DNA of 64,000 bases from Acidimicrobiia bacterium (lineage in GTDB: Bacteria > Actinomycetota > Acidimicrobiia > Spongiisociales > ZC4RG35), in NCBI GenBank assembly GCA_028285585.1, contig JANQOU010000006.1, positions 186,001 to 250,000 on the forward strand, given 5' to 3'. The translations under genes were made by a program, and so were the position numbers. How positions within the stretch are numbered: the first letter of the stretch is position 1; each line of letters starts with the position of its first letter. The notes below the pieces were generated by a model that saw only the letters and a list, made by a program, of their open reading frames with translations, made no database searches and was not told the origin of the DNA. Of the stretch, positions 1 to 8,452 are shown piece by piece.

Positions 1-207
1 CAGCTGTGGGGGCCTCGGATTTTGAAGGCAGCTGATGCGACTGTGAGGGAAGACCCTGTTCGACTGCGCTCTGGATGCTGACTGGCGTAGGTTCGTAGTC
101 GCAGACCCATCTGATCGAGTCGACGACTTGTCGACAGCAGTTAACGCTGACGAGTCGGCAGGGGCCATTGAGCCATGTGTTCGGGAGCGGTTTCGGGGAG
201 GAACGAG

Positions 208-1167
208 ATGACGGATGAGCGACATACGTGGGAATTGATCGTCGAAGTTGCTGAGGATCTCACCCGCCGCGGACAAACGCCGTTCGAGATGCGGACTCTT
301 ATCCGAGAAGTTCAGCGTCTCGACCCATCCCGAGACCGCGGATCCATCCAGCCCATCGTCCAAGGGCTCACCGTCAACGCGGGCACCGGTCCCCCGTCGC
401 GAGGGGGGAAGCCGCTGCTGAGAGTGGCACACGGCCTCTATGCGTTGCGACCAGAGGAGCACGAAGTCGAAGGCGAGGTCGCAGCAGATGAACCCGTAGA
501 ACTCCAAACAGACGAACCAAGGCTTGTCTCTGGGCTGAACACGACAAGGCTCGGAGCCGCGCTCAATGCGGTCTCCGCCGAGATGGAATCGCTGATCGAC
601 GACGGCCTCGAGCACCTGCTCACTGAAGACATCCTCCGGTTCTCCCTCATCCGCTCGCTAATCGGACTCGGGACACCGCCTACTGCTATTCGCACAGAGG
701 TGAGGATCCCGAACATAGGAGCTATCGACCTCGAGTTTGGGGAAAGTTCTAAGACCCTGGTGGAACTCAAGTTCCCTCGTGATCCCACCAACTTCGGAGC
801 CGCCGACACCATGACGCTCGGCGAGCTGATCAAGGACTTCTACAAGGTGGCAAAGGGTGACGATCGCGGAGGCGTCATCATTCAGATGACAGACGAAAGG
901 CTGAGAAGGTATCTCGGGAGGCGAACGCGCCCAGAGCCCGTCTGGCGATTCAATCCAGGAACCTTCATGACCTTCACGCCGACGAGCGTCGACGCCCTCC
1001 CCAAGTCCGCCAAGACCCCCAGTCTTGTTTCGCTTGCCGAACGTGGCGAGTTGATCGCTCGGTGTTTCTCAGCCAACAGAATTCACAACTGGCTACTGGT
1101 CGCGTGGTCGGTATCGGCGGTAGAAGCGCCTCGGGTCGATGCCGGTGAGGACACCACCGATCGGTAG
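208..1167 (+). CDS. PD-(D/E)XK nuclease-like protein with N-terminal helical domain
   Basis: A protein of 319 residues, not firmly recognised. Residues about 5-80 are a basic helical region ending in a GLYAL-like strand, resembling the winged-helix domains attached to some restriction-type nucleases (inference). The C-terminal half carries IDLEF followed by VELKF, giving D174, E186 and K188, the spacing of a PD-(D/E)XK nuclease core. I chose the ATG at 208 because GGGGAGGA stands 5 nt before it; an upstream ATG at 175 has no such site. No methyltransferase or partner subunit is adjacent, so it is an orphan nuclease candidate. The next gene follows 22 nt later. Confidence 0.6.
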   Translation: MTDERHTWELIVEVAEDLTRRGQTPFEMRTLIREVQRLDPSRDRGSIQPIVQGLTVNAGTGPPSRGGKPLLRVAHGLYALRPEEHEVEGEVAADEPVELQTDEPRLVSGLNTTRLGAALNAVSAEMESLIDDGLEHLLTEDILRFSLIRSLIGLGTPPTAIRTEVRIPNIGAIDLEFGESSKTLVELKFPRDPTNFGAADTMTLGELIKDFYKVAKGDDRGGVIIQMTDERLRRYLGRRTRPEPVWRFNPGTFMTFTPTSVDALPKSAKTPSLVSLAERGELIARCFSANRIHNWLLVAWSVSAVEAPRVDAGEDTTDR

Positions 1168-1189
1168 TCGACCCGAAGAGGACCACTCA

Positions 1190-1993
1190 TTGCTACACAA
1201 GCAACCCCCGCCGAGTCCTCACCGGTCGAATGCGACAGTCGTTGTGCTGGTCGTTCTGGTACTGGCCGCCTGCACTGGGGTGACCACTGATCGGACGACG
1301 ACGCAGCCAAGACCAACGGTCGAGAGTGAACAGTCTTCTACAACCGCTGCCGCTGGAGCCGAATCGACAGCAAACTCGACCGTTGTCGATGGCGGGCACC
1401 TGAGCGACGAGCAGGATCTCGATTGTCTGGCTGAGCTTCTCGAGTCCATAGTCCAACTCGATGAGGAGACCGCCAGGCTCCTTGAGTCTGATGCGCCATC
1501 GCGCGCGGACGCTTTCGGCATCTCTGTCGAAAAGGCGAGGGTTGGGCTGCTCTTCGAACTTGCGTTCAGGGAACTGAAACAAACGATCCGCCAGGACAGT
1601 TCGCTGGCGGCGGTTCTTGCGGACGCGGCTACCGGACCTCCCGAAGGCCCCATCGGCGGACACATCCATTTCGTCGATGAGATACCGCAAAAGGCTCGGG
1701 ATCTAGTTGCGGCCAGCGAGATCGCGGGTTTGGTCACTCTTTATGGCGGATCGATGTACACGATCGAGGAAGTAGAACTACTGACTAGGGACATCGCTGA
1801 AGCCACGCTCGACCTGGGCTTCACCTTCGGCGCATGGTATGACACCGAACTCCAAGCCTTCATCGTTGCCTTGGAACCCACGCCCGACGCTCCCGACATG
1901 ACAGACGAAGAAATCCTCGATCATCTCGCCGCAAATATCCGCGACCCTCAGGCCGCCGACCACATCATTATCCGCCGCGTCGACTCGACATGA
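1190..1993 (+). CDS. Putative lipoprotein of unknown function
   Basis: A secreted protein of 267 residues. The N-terminus has a hydrophobic stretch of valine and leucine ending in a LAAC lipobox (C28), so it is probably lipid-anchored. A Ser/Thr/Ala-rich linker of about 40 residues follows, then an acidic, mostly helical domain without a motif I recognise. The TTG at 1190 is preferred since AGAGGA lies 7 nt upstream and it clears the preceding gene. The ATG at 1139 would overlap that gene by 29 nt and place 17 extra residues before the signal peptide. Co-transcription with the nuclease-like gene is likely from the short gap. Confidence 0.6.
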   Translation: MLHKQPPPSPHRSNATVVVLVVLVLAACTGVTTDRTTTQPRPTVESEQSSTTAAAGAESTANSTVVDGGHLSDEQDLDCLAELLESIVQLDEETARLLESDAPSRADAFGISVEKARVGLLFELAFRELKQTIRQDSSLAAVLADAATGPPEGPIGGHIHFVDEIPQKARDLVAASEIAGLVTLYGGSMYTIEEVELLTRDIAEATLDLGFTFGAWYDTELQAFIVALEPTPDAPDMTDEEILDHLAANIRDPQAADHIIIRRVDST

Positions 1994-2106
1994 ATACCCC
2001 CAACTAAAACCACCCATGGCTAAGTCGATTGACGCCGGCCCGGGCGTAGAACCTCGACCGTTCGGAGTTGCCCCGGACACCGGCATTCGCACGTGAAGCT
2101 GGGGAG

Positions 2107-2502
2107 CTAGACCACGGCGACGCAGACCAACTCGACTTTGGCCTTGGGATCCACCAGCTCGTCGACGCCGATGAGGGCCATCGCTGGGAAGTGCTTGCCG
2201 AAGACGGTCCTGTAGGCGTCGCCGATCTCTTTGGTCCGACTGCGGTACTGGTCGACGTCAGTGGTGTAGATCACCATCGAGACCACGTCGTCGGGTTGAC
2301 CCCCTGCCTCGGCAACCACCCGGGCCACACCGGCACACGCGGCACCAAACTGCTCGACGTAGTCGTCTGAGATCGTCATGTCCGCGGCGTGACCTGTGAT
2401 GCCGGCGAGGTGGAGTGTCCGGCCTTCGGCTTCGACCACGCCGTAGGAGAACCCTCTGGCCGGTGGCATCCCGTCAGGGTTGACCAGTGAGTGACGGGTC
2501 AC
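2107..2502 (-). CDS. RidA family protein (YjgF/YER057c/UK114)
   Basis: A protein of 131 residues with the RidA fold length. Family members hydrolyse reactive enamine/imine intermediates or act as related deaminases in the cytosol. Visible family features are the N-terminal NPDGMPPARGFSYG segment, the LAGITG strand and the C-terminal KAKVELVCVAVV strand. The usual RidA arginine near the C-terminus is not evident, so it may belong to a divergent, non-archetypal subgroup. GTG at 2502 is chosen: it follows GGAGGGG and overlaps the stop of the upstream enoyl-CoA hydratase by 4 nt. The alternative GTG at 2514 gives a longer overlap. It is the second gene of a two-gene unit. Confidence 0.8.
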   Translation of the reverse strand: MTRHSLVNPDGMPPARGFSYGVVEAEGRTLHLAGITGHAADMTISDDYVEQFGAACAGVARVVAEAGGQPDDVVSMVIYTTDVDQYRSRTKEIGDAYRTVFGKHFPAMALIGVDELVDPKAKVELVCVAVV

Positions 2503-3353
2503 CTGCCCCTCCACTCCGGTGGGCGCTTGCCGGTGAAGGCCTGATAGAACTCGGCGTGGTCCTCGGTGGTCATCAGCAAAGCCTGGGTGTAGGCCTCCAA
2601 CTCGATCGATGAGCCGAGATCCATGTCGAGCTCACGGCTGATCAGGGCCTTGGTCGTGCCGTAGGCGAGGGTTGGGCCTTCGGCCAGCTTCCGTGACAGT
2701 GCGGCTGTCTTGGCCTCCAGCTTCTCGTCCTTGACGACCCTCGTGGCGAGGCCGATCTTCTCGGCGCTCTTGGCATCGACCTGCTCACCAAGCAACAGCA
2801 ACTCCGACGCTCTGCCCAGGCCGACCACTCTCGGCAGCAGATAGGCGCTGCCCATGTCGGCTCCGGCCAGCCCGACTTTGGTGAACAGGAAGTGGAAGCT
2901 CGCCGATTCGGCCATCAGCCGGAGGTCTGCGGCCAAGGCAATGACCGCGCCCGCCCCTGCGGCGACACCATTCACAGCAGCAATGATGGGCATGGGCAGC
3001 CGACGCATTCTCTCCACAACCGCTCCGGTCATGCGGGTGAAGTCGATCAGGCCCTTGCTGTCCATCTCGAGCAACTGGCCGATTATCTCGTCGACGTCAC
3101 CGCCAGAGCAGAAGCCTCGCCCGGAGCCAGTGATGACGACTACGTCGACATCCTCACGATGCTCGACCTCGGTGAGCAGATCACGAAGATCGGCATAGAC
3201 CTCGAAGGTGAGTGCGTTCAGCTTGTCCGGCCGGTCAAAGGTGATCGTTCCGACACCGTCGCTGACCTCGAACGAGAAATGCTCCCACGACTCCGTGAAA
3301 GACGCGGATGCACGAAAAGGGCTCACCGACCTGAGGCTAACCCCATCCCGCAA
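2499..3353 (-). CDS. Enoyl-CoA hydratase/isomerase family protein
   Basis: A crotonase-fold protein of up to 284 residues. The two oxyanion-hole segments are present: GSGRGFCSGGD and the glycine/alanine-rich NGVAAGAGAVIALAADLR stretch. Such enzymes hydrate or isomerise acyl-CoA double bonds in fatty-acid or aromatic-acid breakdown; the exact substrate cannot be read from sequence. The outermost start is TTG at 3353, only 29 nt from the divergent gene, with GGAG 3 nt before it. GTG at 3326 is an alternative that better fits the family N-terminus. It lies beside an acyl-CoA dehydrogenase, a CoA-binding protein and a thioesterase, supporting a role in acyl-CoA metabolism. Confidence 0.88.
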   Translation of the reverse strand: MRDGVSLRSVSPFRASASFTESWEHFSFEVSDGVGTITFDRPDKLNALTFEVYADLRDLLTEVEHREDVDVVVITGSGRGFCSGGDVDEIIGQLLEMDSKGLIDFTRMTGAVVERMRRLPMPIIAAVNGVAAGAGAVIALAADLRLMAESASFHFLFTKVGLAGADMGSAYLLPRVVGLGRASELLLLGEQVDAKSAEKIGLATRVVKDEKLEAKTAALSRKLAEGPTLAYGTTKALISRELDMDLGSSIELEAYTQALLMTTEDHAEFYQAFTGKRPPEWRGR

Positions 3354-3382
3354 CCACTCCGCACACGCATTAACTTCTCACC

Positions 3383-3751
3383 ATGGAACCGACTCTCGAT
3401 CAGGTCCGGCATGAGCTTGCGGAGATTCATGAGGAGCTGCTCGGCTTGCCCCAGGATGACTTCGACCGGAGAGCAACCCTGCGCGACCGTCAGAACCACC
3501 TTCGGCAGCTGTCACACAGTCTCGTCGACCAGGCCGACCTCCACGATGCAGAGCACCTCAAGGCGGCATACGACCGTCTGGCACAGGTGAGGGATCGGAT
3601 GCTCGACGAGCAGATCTCCGGAGCATCAGTCGGCGATGACGCCGTCTGGGGTGAGATAGCCCTCAGTGTCAACCGGGCCATCGACGCAGGAAACGGGCTC
3701 GACGAGGTGGAAGCCCGCCTTCAGGAGATCCTGAGCCAGCTGCGCGACTGA
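3383..3751 (+). CDS. Hypothetical coiled-coil protein
   Basis: A charged protein of 122 residues, predicted almost wholly helical, with heptad-like patterning in the first 70 residues (EPTLDQVRHELAEIHEEL) and again near the C-terminus. No catalytic motif, signal peptide or membrane segment is visible. It is probably a small cytosolic protein that oligomerises. Its stop is 4 nt before the acyl-CoA dehydrogenase start, so the two are probably translated from one message. No clear ribosome-binding site precedes the ATG, so a leaderless transcript is possible. Function unknown. Confidence 0.7.
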   Translation: MEPTLDQVRHELAEIHEELLGLPQDDFDRRATLRDRQNHLRQLSHSLVDQADLHDAEHLKAAYDRLAQVRDRMLDEQISGASVGDDAVWGEIALSVNRAIDAGNGLDEVEARLQEILSQLRD

Positions 3752-3755
3752 CGAC

Positions 3756-4862
3756 GTGCCTGAACTCTCTCTCATCGAAGAAGCTGAGCGGCTCGGGCAA
3801 GCACTGGTCCCCGTAGCCGAAGGCGGCACACCGGGGCGGGTGAACCGCGAGCTTGCGCTCGCACTCGGAGCTTCCGGGATGTTCGATCGCATCTTCAAAG
3901 AGGAGGGGGTGGCCGCAGTCGACCTGTGCCGGATACGTCAGGGGTTGGCTCGAGTGTGCACCGAAGCAGAGACTGCTCTTGCCGTCCAAGGCCTCGGAGG
4001 AAGCCCTATCCATCTCAACGCGACATCCGCCGTCAGAGAGCGGTGGATGCCCTTGCTCCGCAGTGGAGAAGCCGTGGCCGCGTTTGCCCTCACCGAGCCG
4101 GGAGCAGGCTCGGATGTGGCCAACCTCGCACTCGAGGCAGTGCCCGACGGCGACGGCTACCGGCTGAACGGTGAGAAGCGATACATCTCCAACGCCCCGG
4201 AGGCCGACGTCGCCACGGTCTTCGCAAGAACCACCCCGGACGCAGGCGCTCGCGGCGTCACCGCCTTCGTAGTGCCCATCGACACCGGCGGGATATCCCC
4301 CATGCACTTGGACATGCTCTCGCCACATCCCTTGGGTGGCTGGGTGTTCGACGGTGCCTTCGTCCCTTCCGATCATGTGCTCGGCGAGATCGACCAGGGA
4401 TTCAGGGTCGCCATGCAGACACTCGACATGTTCCGGCCCAGTGTTGGCGCTTTTGCCCTGGGGATGGCCGAGGCGGCACTCCGCATCGCAGTCGAGCACG
4501 CTGCCACACGGGAGGCGTTCGGGTCGCCGATCTCCGAGTTCCAGGGTGTGAGTCACCAGTTGGCCGATGTGCGGACCGCGATCGAGGCGTCCGGTCACCT
4601 CGTCTACTCGGCGGCAGCCGCCTACGACTCTGGCAAAGACGAGACCCTCACCGGCAAGGCGGCGATGGCGAAGGTCCACGCAACGGAAACCGCCCAGCAC
4701 GCCGTCGACGTCGCCATCCAGGTGCTGGGAGCCAGAGGGCTTGAGTCTGACTCGACACTCGCCCACCTGTACAAAGAAGTCCGCGCTCCCCGCATCTACG
4801 AGGGGACGTCAGAGATTCAGAGAAACATCATCGCCAGAGAGATGTTCCGCCAGAGGATCTGA
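3756..4862 (+). CDS. Acyl-CoA dehydrogenase
   Basis: A flavoprotein of 368 residues that oxidises acyl-CoA to enoyl-CoA, passing electrons to electron-transfer flavoprotein. Family signatures are present: AFALTEPGAGSDVAN for FAD/substrate binding near residues 110-125, YISNA, and the C-terminal YEGTSEIQR segment, whose glutamate (E349) sits where the catalytic base of many members lies. It is slightly shorter than the usual 380 residues because the N-terminal helical domain is compact. GTG start at 3756, 4 nt after the preceding gene. Chain length and substrate cannot be told from sequence. Confidence 0.93.
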   Translation: MPELSLIEEAERLGQALVPVAEGGTPGRVNRELALALGASGMFDRIFKEEGVAAVDLCRIRQGLARVCTEAETALAVQGLGGSPIHLNATSAVRERWMPLLRSGEAVAAFALTEPGAGSDVANLALEAVPDGDGYRLNGEKRYISNAPEADVATVFARTTPDAGARGVTAFVVPIDTGGISPMHLDMLSPHPLGGWVFDGAFVPSDHVLGEIDQGFRVAMQTLDMFRPSVGAFALGMAEAALRIAVEHAATREAFGSPISEFQGVSHQLADVRTAIEASGHLVYSAAAAYDSGKDETLTGKAAMAKVHATETAQHAVDVAIQVLGARGLESDSTLAHLYKEVRAPRIYEGTSEIQRNIIAREMFRQRI

Positions 4863-4867
4863 GCCGG

Positions 4868-5266
4868 TCAGAAAGCGGCAGTGCGGGCCCTGACCATCAC
4901 ACAGGCCTCTGCCAACCAGTCGAAATCACCAGATTCGAGAACCTCTTCCATCTCGTCTGAGAAAGCACCGGGCTGGATCCAGATGTTCCGGATACCCGCC
5001 TGAGCACACTCCTCGATGACGCCGATACCCCTCTTTGCCGGGACAACGAGCACCACGATCGTCGGTTTCTCGGGCAGGTCGAGGACGGAAGGCCAGCACT
5101 GGTCACCATCGACCGTCTTGCGATAGGGATTGACGCCAAAGACAGGGAATCCCTTGGCCTTCATGTCCCGATAGATGATCCCGCCGTACTTCTCGGGGTG
5201 GTCGGTGGCCCCCACGATGGCGAGCGAGGTCCCGGGCTCGGCGAGCAGCGGAGTCAGGTCTTTCAT
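4868..5266 (-). CDS. CoA-binding domain protein (YccU-like)
   Basis: A protein of 132 residues consisting of a single CoA_binding_2 type Rossmann domain. The N-terminus carries LAIVGATDHPEKYGG, the nucleotide-binding loop, followed by FGVNPYRKTVDG and VVPAKRG segments and a C-terminal NIWIQPGA motif typical of the family. Members bind CoA or acyl-CoA; the physiological role is poorly known. ATG at 5266 fits the family N-terminus; a longer reading from 5365 would overlap the thioesterase gene. It follows the thioesterase by 13 nt on the same strand and converges with acyl-CoA dehydrogenase. Confidence 0.85.
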   Translation of the reverse strand: MKDLTPLLAEPGTSLAIVGATDHPEKYGGIIYRDMKAKGFPVFGVNPYRKTVDGDQCWPSVLDLPEKPTIVVLVVPAKRGIGVIEECAQAGIRNIWIQPGAFSDEMEEVLESGDFDWLAEACVMVRARTAAF

Positions 5267-5279
5267 GCCAATGAAAACG

Positions 5280-5690
5280 CTAACCGGACCCTTCGAGATT
5301 CCCAGAGAGCGCCTCTTTCGCGAAGTCTGGCACCGGCACCGGGCGGAAGGTCTCGGGGTCCACATAGACGATGACCTCGCGCCCTTCGGCGCACACCACG
5401 TCGTCCGACAGCCGCCGGGTGGCCATTGCGATGGTCATCGAGGTGTTGCCCCACCTCTCGACCTCGATCGACGTCTCCAGCTCGTCACCAAGGGTCGCCG
5501 CCGACTTGAAGTCGATTTCGATCCGCGCGGTGAGTATGTCGACGCCGGAGCCGCCCAGCTCGGGTCCGCCGAGGCCCGATTCCTCGTACCAATCGGTGAG
5601 GGCGTCATCCCAATAACGGGGATAATTCGCGTTGAAGACGATCCCCTGCGGGTCGCAGTCGGAGTACCTGATCTTCTGTCTGGTTGGCAT
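5280..5690 (-). CDS. Acyl-CoA thioesterase, 4HBT hot-dog fold
   Basis: A protein of 136 residues with the 4-hydroxybenzoyl-CoA thioesterase signature: YSDCDPQGIVFNANY near residues 9-23, containing the catalytic aspartate (DPQGIV), then the helix YPRYWDDALTDWY. It hydrolyses acyl-CoA or aryl-CoA thioesters in the cytosol. ATG at 5690 gives the canonical start; the open frame continues upstream into the divergent hutH region but without conservation. It is the first gene of a two-gene minus-strand unit with the CoA-binding protein, 25 nt from the divergent hutH start. Confidence 0.9.
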   Translation of the reverse strand: MPTRQKIRYSDCDPQGIVFNANYPRYWDDALTDWYEESGLGGPELGGSGVDILTARIEIDFKSAATLGDELETSIEVERWGNTSMTIAMATRRLSDDVVCAEGREVIVYVDPETFRPVPVPDFAKEALSGNLEGSG

Positions 5691-5715
5691 CTGCGGGAAG
5701 CTACCGTCATCAACC

Positions 5716-7212
5716 GTGGAAAAGGTGATCGTCAACGGCGACCCGCTCACGCCGCAGCAGGTGGCCAAGGTGGCCGGCCGTAAGGCCGAAGTGGAAGTTG
5801 GAGGAGATCTGGCGGCTCGACTGGAGCCTGCAAGGCGCGTTGTGGAGCAGGCTGTCGAGTCGGGTGCCGTCGTCTACGGGATCACGACCGGGTTCGGCGC
5901 ATTGGCGACAACCCACATCGGGGAAGCCGAAGGTGAAACCCTCCAGTACAACCTGATTCGCTCACACTGCACCGGAGTGGGCGACCCCCTCGACGACGAG
6001 GTCGTGAGAGCCATGCTCCTCCTGCGCGCCCGAACCCTGGCCCAAGGCCACTCGGGTGTCCGGCCGGTGATCGTGGAGAAGCTGATTGAGATGTTGCAGC
6101 GGGACATCCTCCCGGTGGTTCCGTCGCAAGGATCTGTCGGCGCATCGGGTGACTTGGCCCCATTCGCTCATCTGGCGGCCCCGATCATCGGGGAAGGCCA
6201 GGTGAGGATCGACGGTGTGCAAATGCCGGCATCCGAGTCCGGTCTCAGCCCGGTGAGCCTCAAGACCAAGGAGGGTCTGAGCCTGCTCAACGGGACCGAA
6301 GGGATGGCGGCCATGGCAGCTCTCTCACTCCAGCGCGCCCGACGGCTCGTCGGCGCTGCCGATGTAGCGGCAGCTCTGACGGTCGAGGCGGTTCTGGGGA
6401 CTGCGACGCCGTTCCGGCCCGAGATACACGAGTTGCGCGCCCATCCCGGCCAAATCGTGAGCGCCGAGCGGATCCGCAATCTGATCGCCGGATCCGAGAT
6501 CGTGGACAGCCACAGCGACAACTTTGATCACGCCGTGCAAGACGCCTACTCCCTTCGCTGTGCGCCCCAGGTCCACGGCGCAGTCAGTGACACACTCGAC
6601 CACGTCGAGAGCATCCTCGTTCGCGAGATGGGCTCGGTCGTCGACAACCCCATCGTGTTCCCAGAAACCGGGGAAGTTCTGTCGGGAGGCAACTTCCACG
6701 GACAGCCGCTGGCGTTCGCTCTCGACTTCCTCGCAATCGCAGCGTCCGAGCTGGCGTCGATCTCGGAGAGAAGGACAGACCGGGTGCTCGATCCGGCGAG
6801 ATCGCAAGGCCTCCCCCCATTCCTGGCCGCCAAGCCCGGGGTCAACTCTGGGTACATGATCTGCCAATACGTGCAAGCTGCTCTCGTCGCCGAGAACAAG
6901 GTGCTGGCCCACCCAGCTTCAGTAGACACCATCCCCACATCAGGCAGCCAAGAAGACCATGTCTCCATGGGCTGGGGAGCAGGGACAAAGCTGCTGAAGG
7001 TGCTCGACAACGTGCGCAGGGTCATCGCCGTGGAGATCATGTGCGCTGCCCAGGGCATTGAATACCGGGCTCCGCTGCAACCGGCTGATGGCACCGGGGC
7101 CGCTTTCGACAAAGTGCGATCGGTCGTTCCCACCCTCGACGACGACCGGTCACCAAGCCGTGACATCGAAGCCATCGCGGAGCTGATAGCCACCGGTGCG
7201 TTCGACGGCTGA
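5716..7212 (+). CDS. hutH: Histidine ammonia-lyase
   Basis: Converts L-histidine to urocanate and ammonia, the first step of histidine degradation. The Ala-Ser-Gly triad that self-cyclises to the MIO electrophile is at A143-S144-G145 within GSVGASGDLAPF, essentially the position known for the Pseudomonas enzyme. The N-terminal YGITTGFG motif and the GNFHGQP and QEDHVSM segments are also present. GTG at 5716 gives 498 residues, the family length; the open frame extends upstream to 5632 but overlaps the thioesterase start. It is the first gene of hutH-hutI-methyltransferase-hutF and overlaps hutI by one base (TGATG). Confidence 0.97.
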   Translation: MEKVIVNGDPLTPQQVAKVAGRKAEVEVGGDLAARLEPARRVVEQAVESGAVVYGITTGFGALATTHIGEAEGETLQYNLIRSHCTGVGDPLDDEVVRAMLLLRARTLAQGHSGVRPVIVEKLIEMLQRDILPVVPSQGSVGASGDLAPFAHLAAPIIGEGQVRIDGVQMPASESGLSPVSLKTKEGLSLLNGTEGMAAMAALSLQRARRLVGAADVAAALTVEAVLGTATPFRPEIHELRAHPGQIVSAERIRNLIAGSEIVDSHSDNFDHAVQDAYSLRCAPQVHGAVSDTLDHVESILVREMGSVVDNPIVFPETGEVLSGGNFHGQPLAFALDFLAIAASELASISERRTDRVLDPARSQGLPPFLAAKPGVNSGYMICQYVQAALVAENKVLAHPASVDTIPTSGSQEDHVSMGWGAGTKLLKVLDNVRRVIAVEIMCAAQGIEYRAPLQPADGTGAAFDKVRSVVPTLDDDRSPSRDIEAIAELIATGAFDG

Positions 7213-8408
7213 TGAGCGATCTCTTCCTAACCGAGATCGGAGAGCTGACAACCAACGACGGGGAGGTCGTCACCAACGCGGTTGTGGTAGTCGACGACGG
7301 CGGCGTCTCATTTGCCGGCCCGAGCGCCGACGCCCCCGAGCACCGGGGCCGGCCCCTGATCGATTGCGAGAAGAGAGCGGTCATCCCCGGGTTTGTCGAC
7401 GCCCACACCCATCTCGTCTTCGCAGGTGACCGGTCTGACGAGTTCAGGCGGCGCCTGGCCGGAGAGTCGTACTCGGAGATCGGTGCCGCCGGAGGCGGCA
7501 TCCTGGCAACTGTGGCCGCCACACGGGATGCAACCGCCGAGGATCTGTTCGAGTTGGCCGCGGGGCGAGTCCGGCGGATGATCTCGGGAGGAACCACCAG
7601 CCTCGAGATCAAGTCCGGGTATGGACTAGACCTCGAGACCGAGTTGAGGATGCTGGAGGTGGCGCGTCGCATCGGAGAAGAGCTCCCAGTCGATGTGAAG
7701 ACGACGTTTCTCGGTGCTCACTCCGTGCCACCGGAGCACAAGAAAGACCCTGACGGATACGTCGACCTGGTGATCGAAGAGATGCTGCCTGCCGTCTCGG
7801 GCCTCGCCGACTACTGCGATGTGTTTGTGGAGGAGGGTGTCTTCACCGTCGAACAGGCGCGGCGGATATTTGAAGCTGGCGCAGCGATCGGAATGCCGGC
7901 TCGGGTCCACGCCGAGCAGCTGAGTCACCTCGGCGGAGCCGGGCTGGCCGCCGAGCTGGGGGCGGCTTCGGCCGACCACCTCGACCATGTGACTCCGGAA
8001 GACGCCACTGCCCTCTCCGAGGCCGGGGTAAGTGCAGTGTTGGTGCCGGGCGCTGCGTACACGCTGGGTTCGCCGCAGCCTTCGGGCGCGATGCTTTGGG
8101 ATGCCGGCTGCACCGTGGCCGTGGCCACCGATTGCAACCCCGGCACTTCCTACATGGAAACGATGTCATTGGTGATCTCGCTGGCTGTCGTTCAAATGGG
8201 GCTGACCGTGGAGCAGGCCATATGGGCTGCCACCAGGGGTGGTGCGCTTTCGCTGGGCTTCGACGACAAAGGCACCATCCGCCAGGGCAGCTCTGCCGAC
8301 CTGCTCGTGCTCGACGCCCCGACGGCTGCCCACATCCCTTACCGGCCCGCCAGCGATCTCGTCGCGACAACCATCAAGGCGGGCTCGATCGTGAGCGAGA
8401 TCCGGTGA
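7212..8408 (+). CDS. hutI: Imidazolonepropionase
   Basis: Hydrolyses 4-imidazolone-5-propanoate to N-formimidoyl-L-glutamate, the third step of histidine degradation. The protein has 398 residues of the amidohydrolase superfamily. The metal-binding DAHTHLVFAGDR motif is at about residues 62-73; the RVHAEQLSH histidine/glutamate segment and ATDCNPGTS near the C-terminus match HutI. ATG overlaps the hutH stop, implying coupled translation. The substrate must come from urocanate hydratase (hutU), which is not in this window. Confidence 0.97.
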   Translation: MSDLFLTEIGELTTNDGEVVTNAVVVVDDGGVSFAGPSADAPEHRGRPLIDCEKRAVIPGFVDAHTHLVFAGDRSDEFRRRLAGESYSEIGAAGGGILATVAATRDATAEDLFELAAGRVRRMISGGTTSLEIKSGYGLDLETELRMLEVARRIGEELPVDVKTTFLGAHSVPPEHKKDPDGYVDLVIEEMLPAVSGLADYCDVFVEEGVFTVEQARRIFEAGAAIGMPARVHAEQLSHLGGAGLAAELGAASADHLDHVTPEDATALSEAGVSAVLVPGAAYTLGSPQPSGAMLWDAGCTVAVATDCNPGTSYMETMSLVISLAVVQMGLTVEQAIWAATRGGALSLGFDDKGTIRQGSSADLLVLDAPTAAHIPYRPASDLVATTIKAGSIVSEIR

Positions 8409-8452
8409 GCCACGCAAAGTTGAACAGCCGTCCCTGAACCGAGGAGCCACAA

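Noticed and set aside
1-207. Possible RNA gene or promoter palindrome in the first 207 bases (GTCGAC at 119-124 and 130-135; a TTCG loop-like sequence near 90)
   Set aside because: The short palindromes are common in GC-rich DNA and no cloverleaf or conserved RNA could be folded by eye; nothing else is supported there.
3669-4766. 365-residue open frame opposite the acyl-CoA dehydrogenase
   Set aside because: High-GC shadow frame; the plus-strand gene has clear family motifs and the antisense protein has none.
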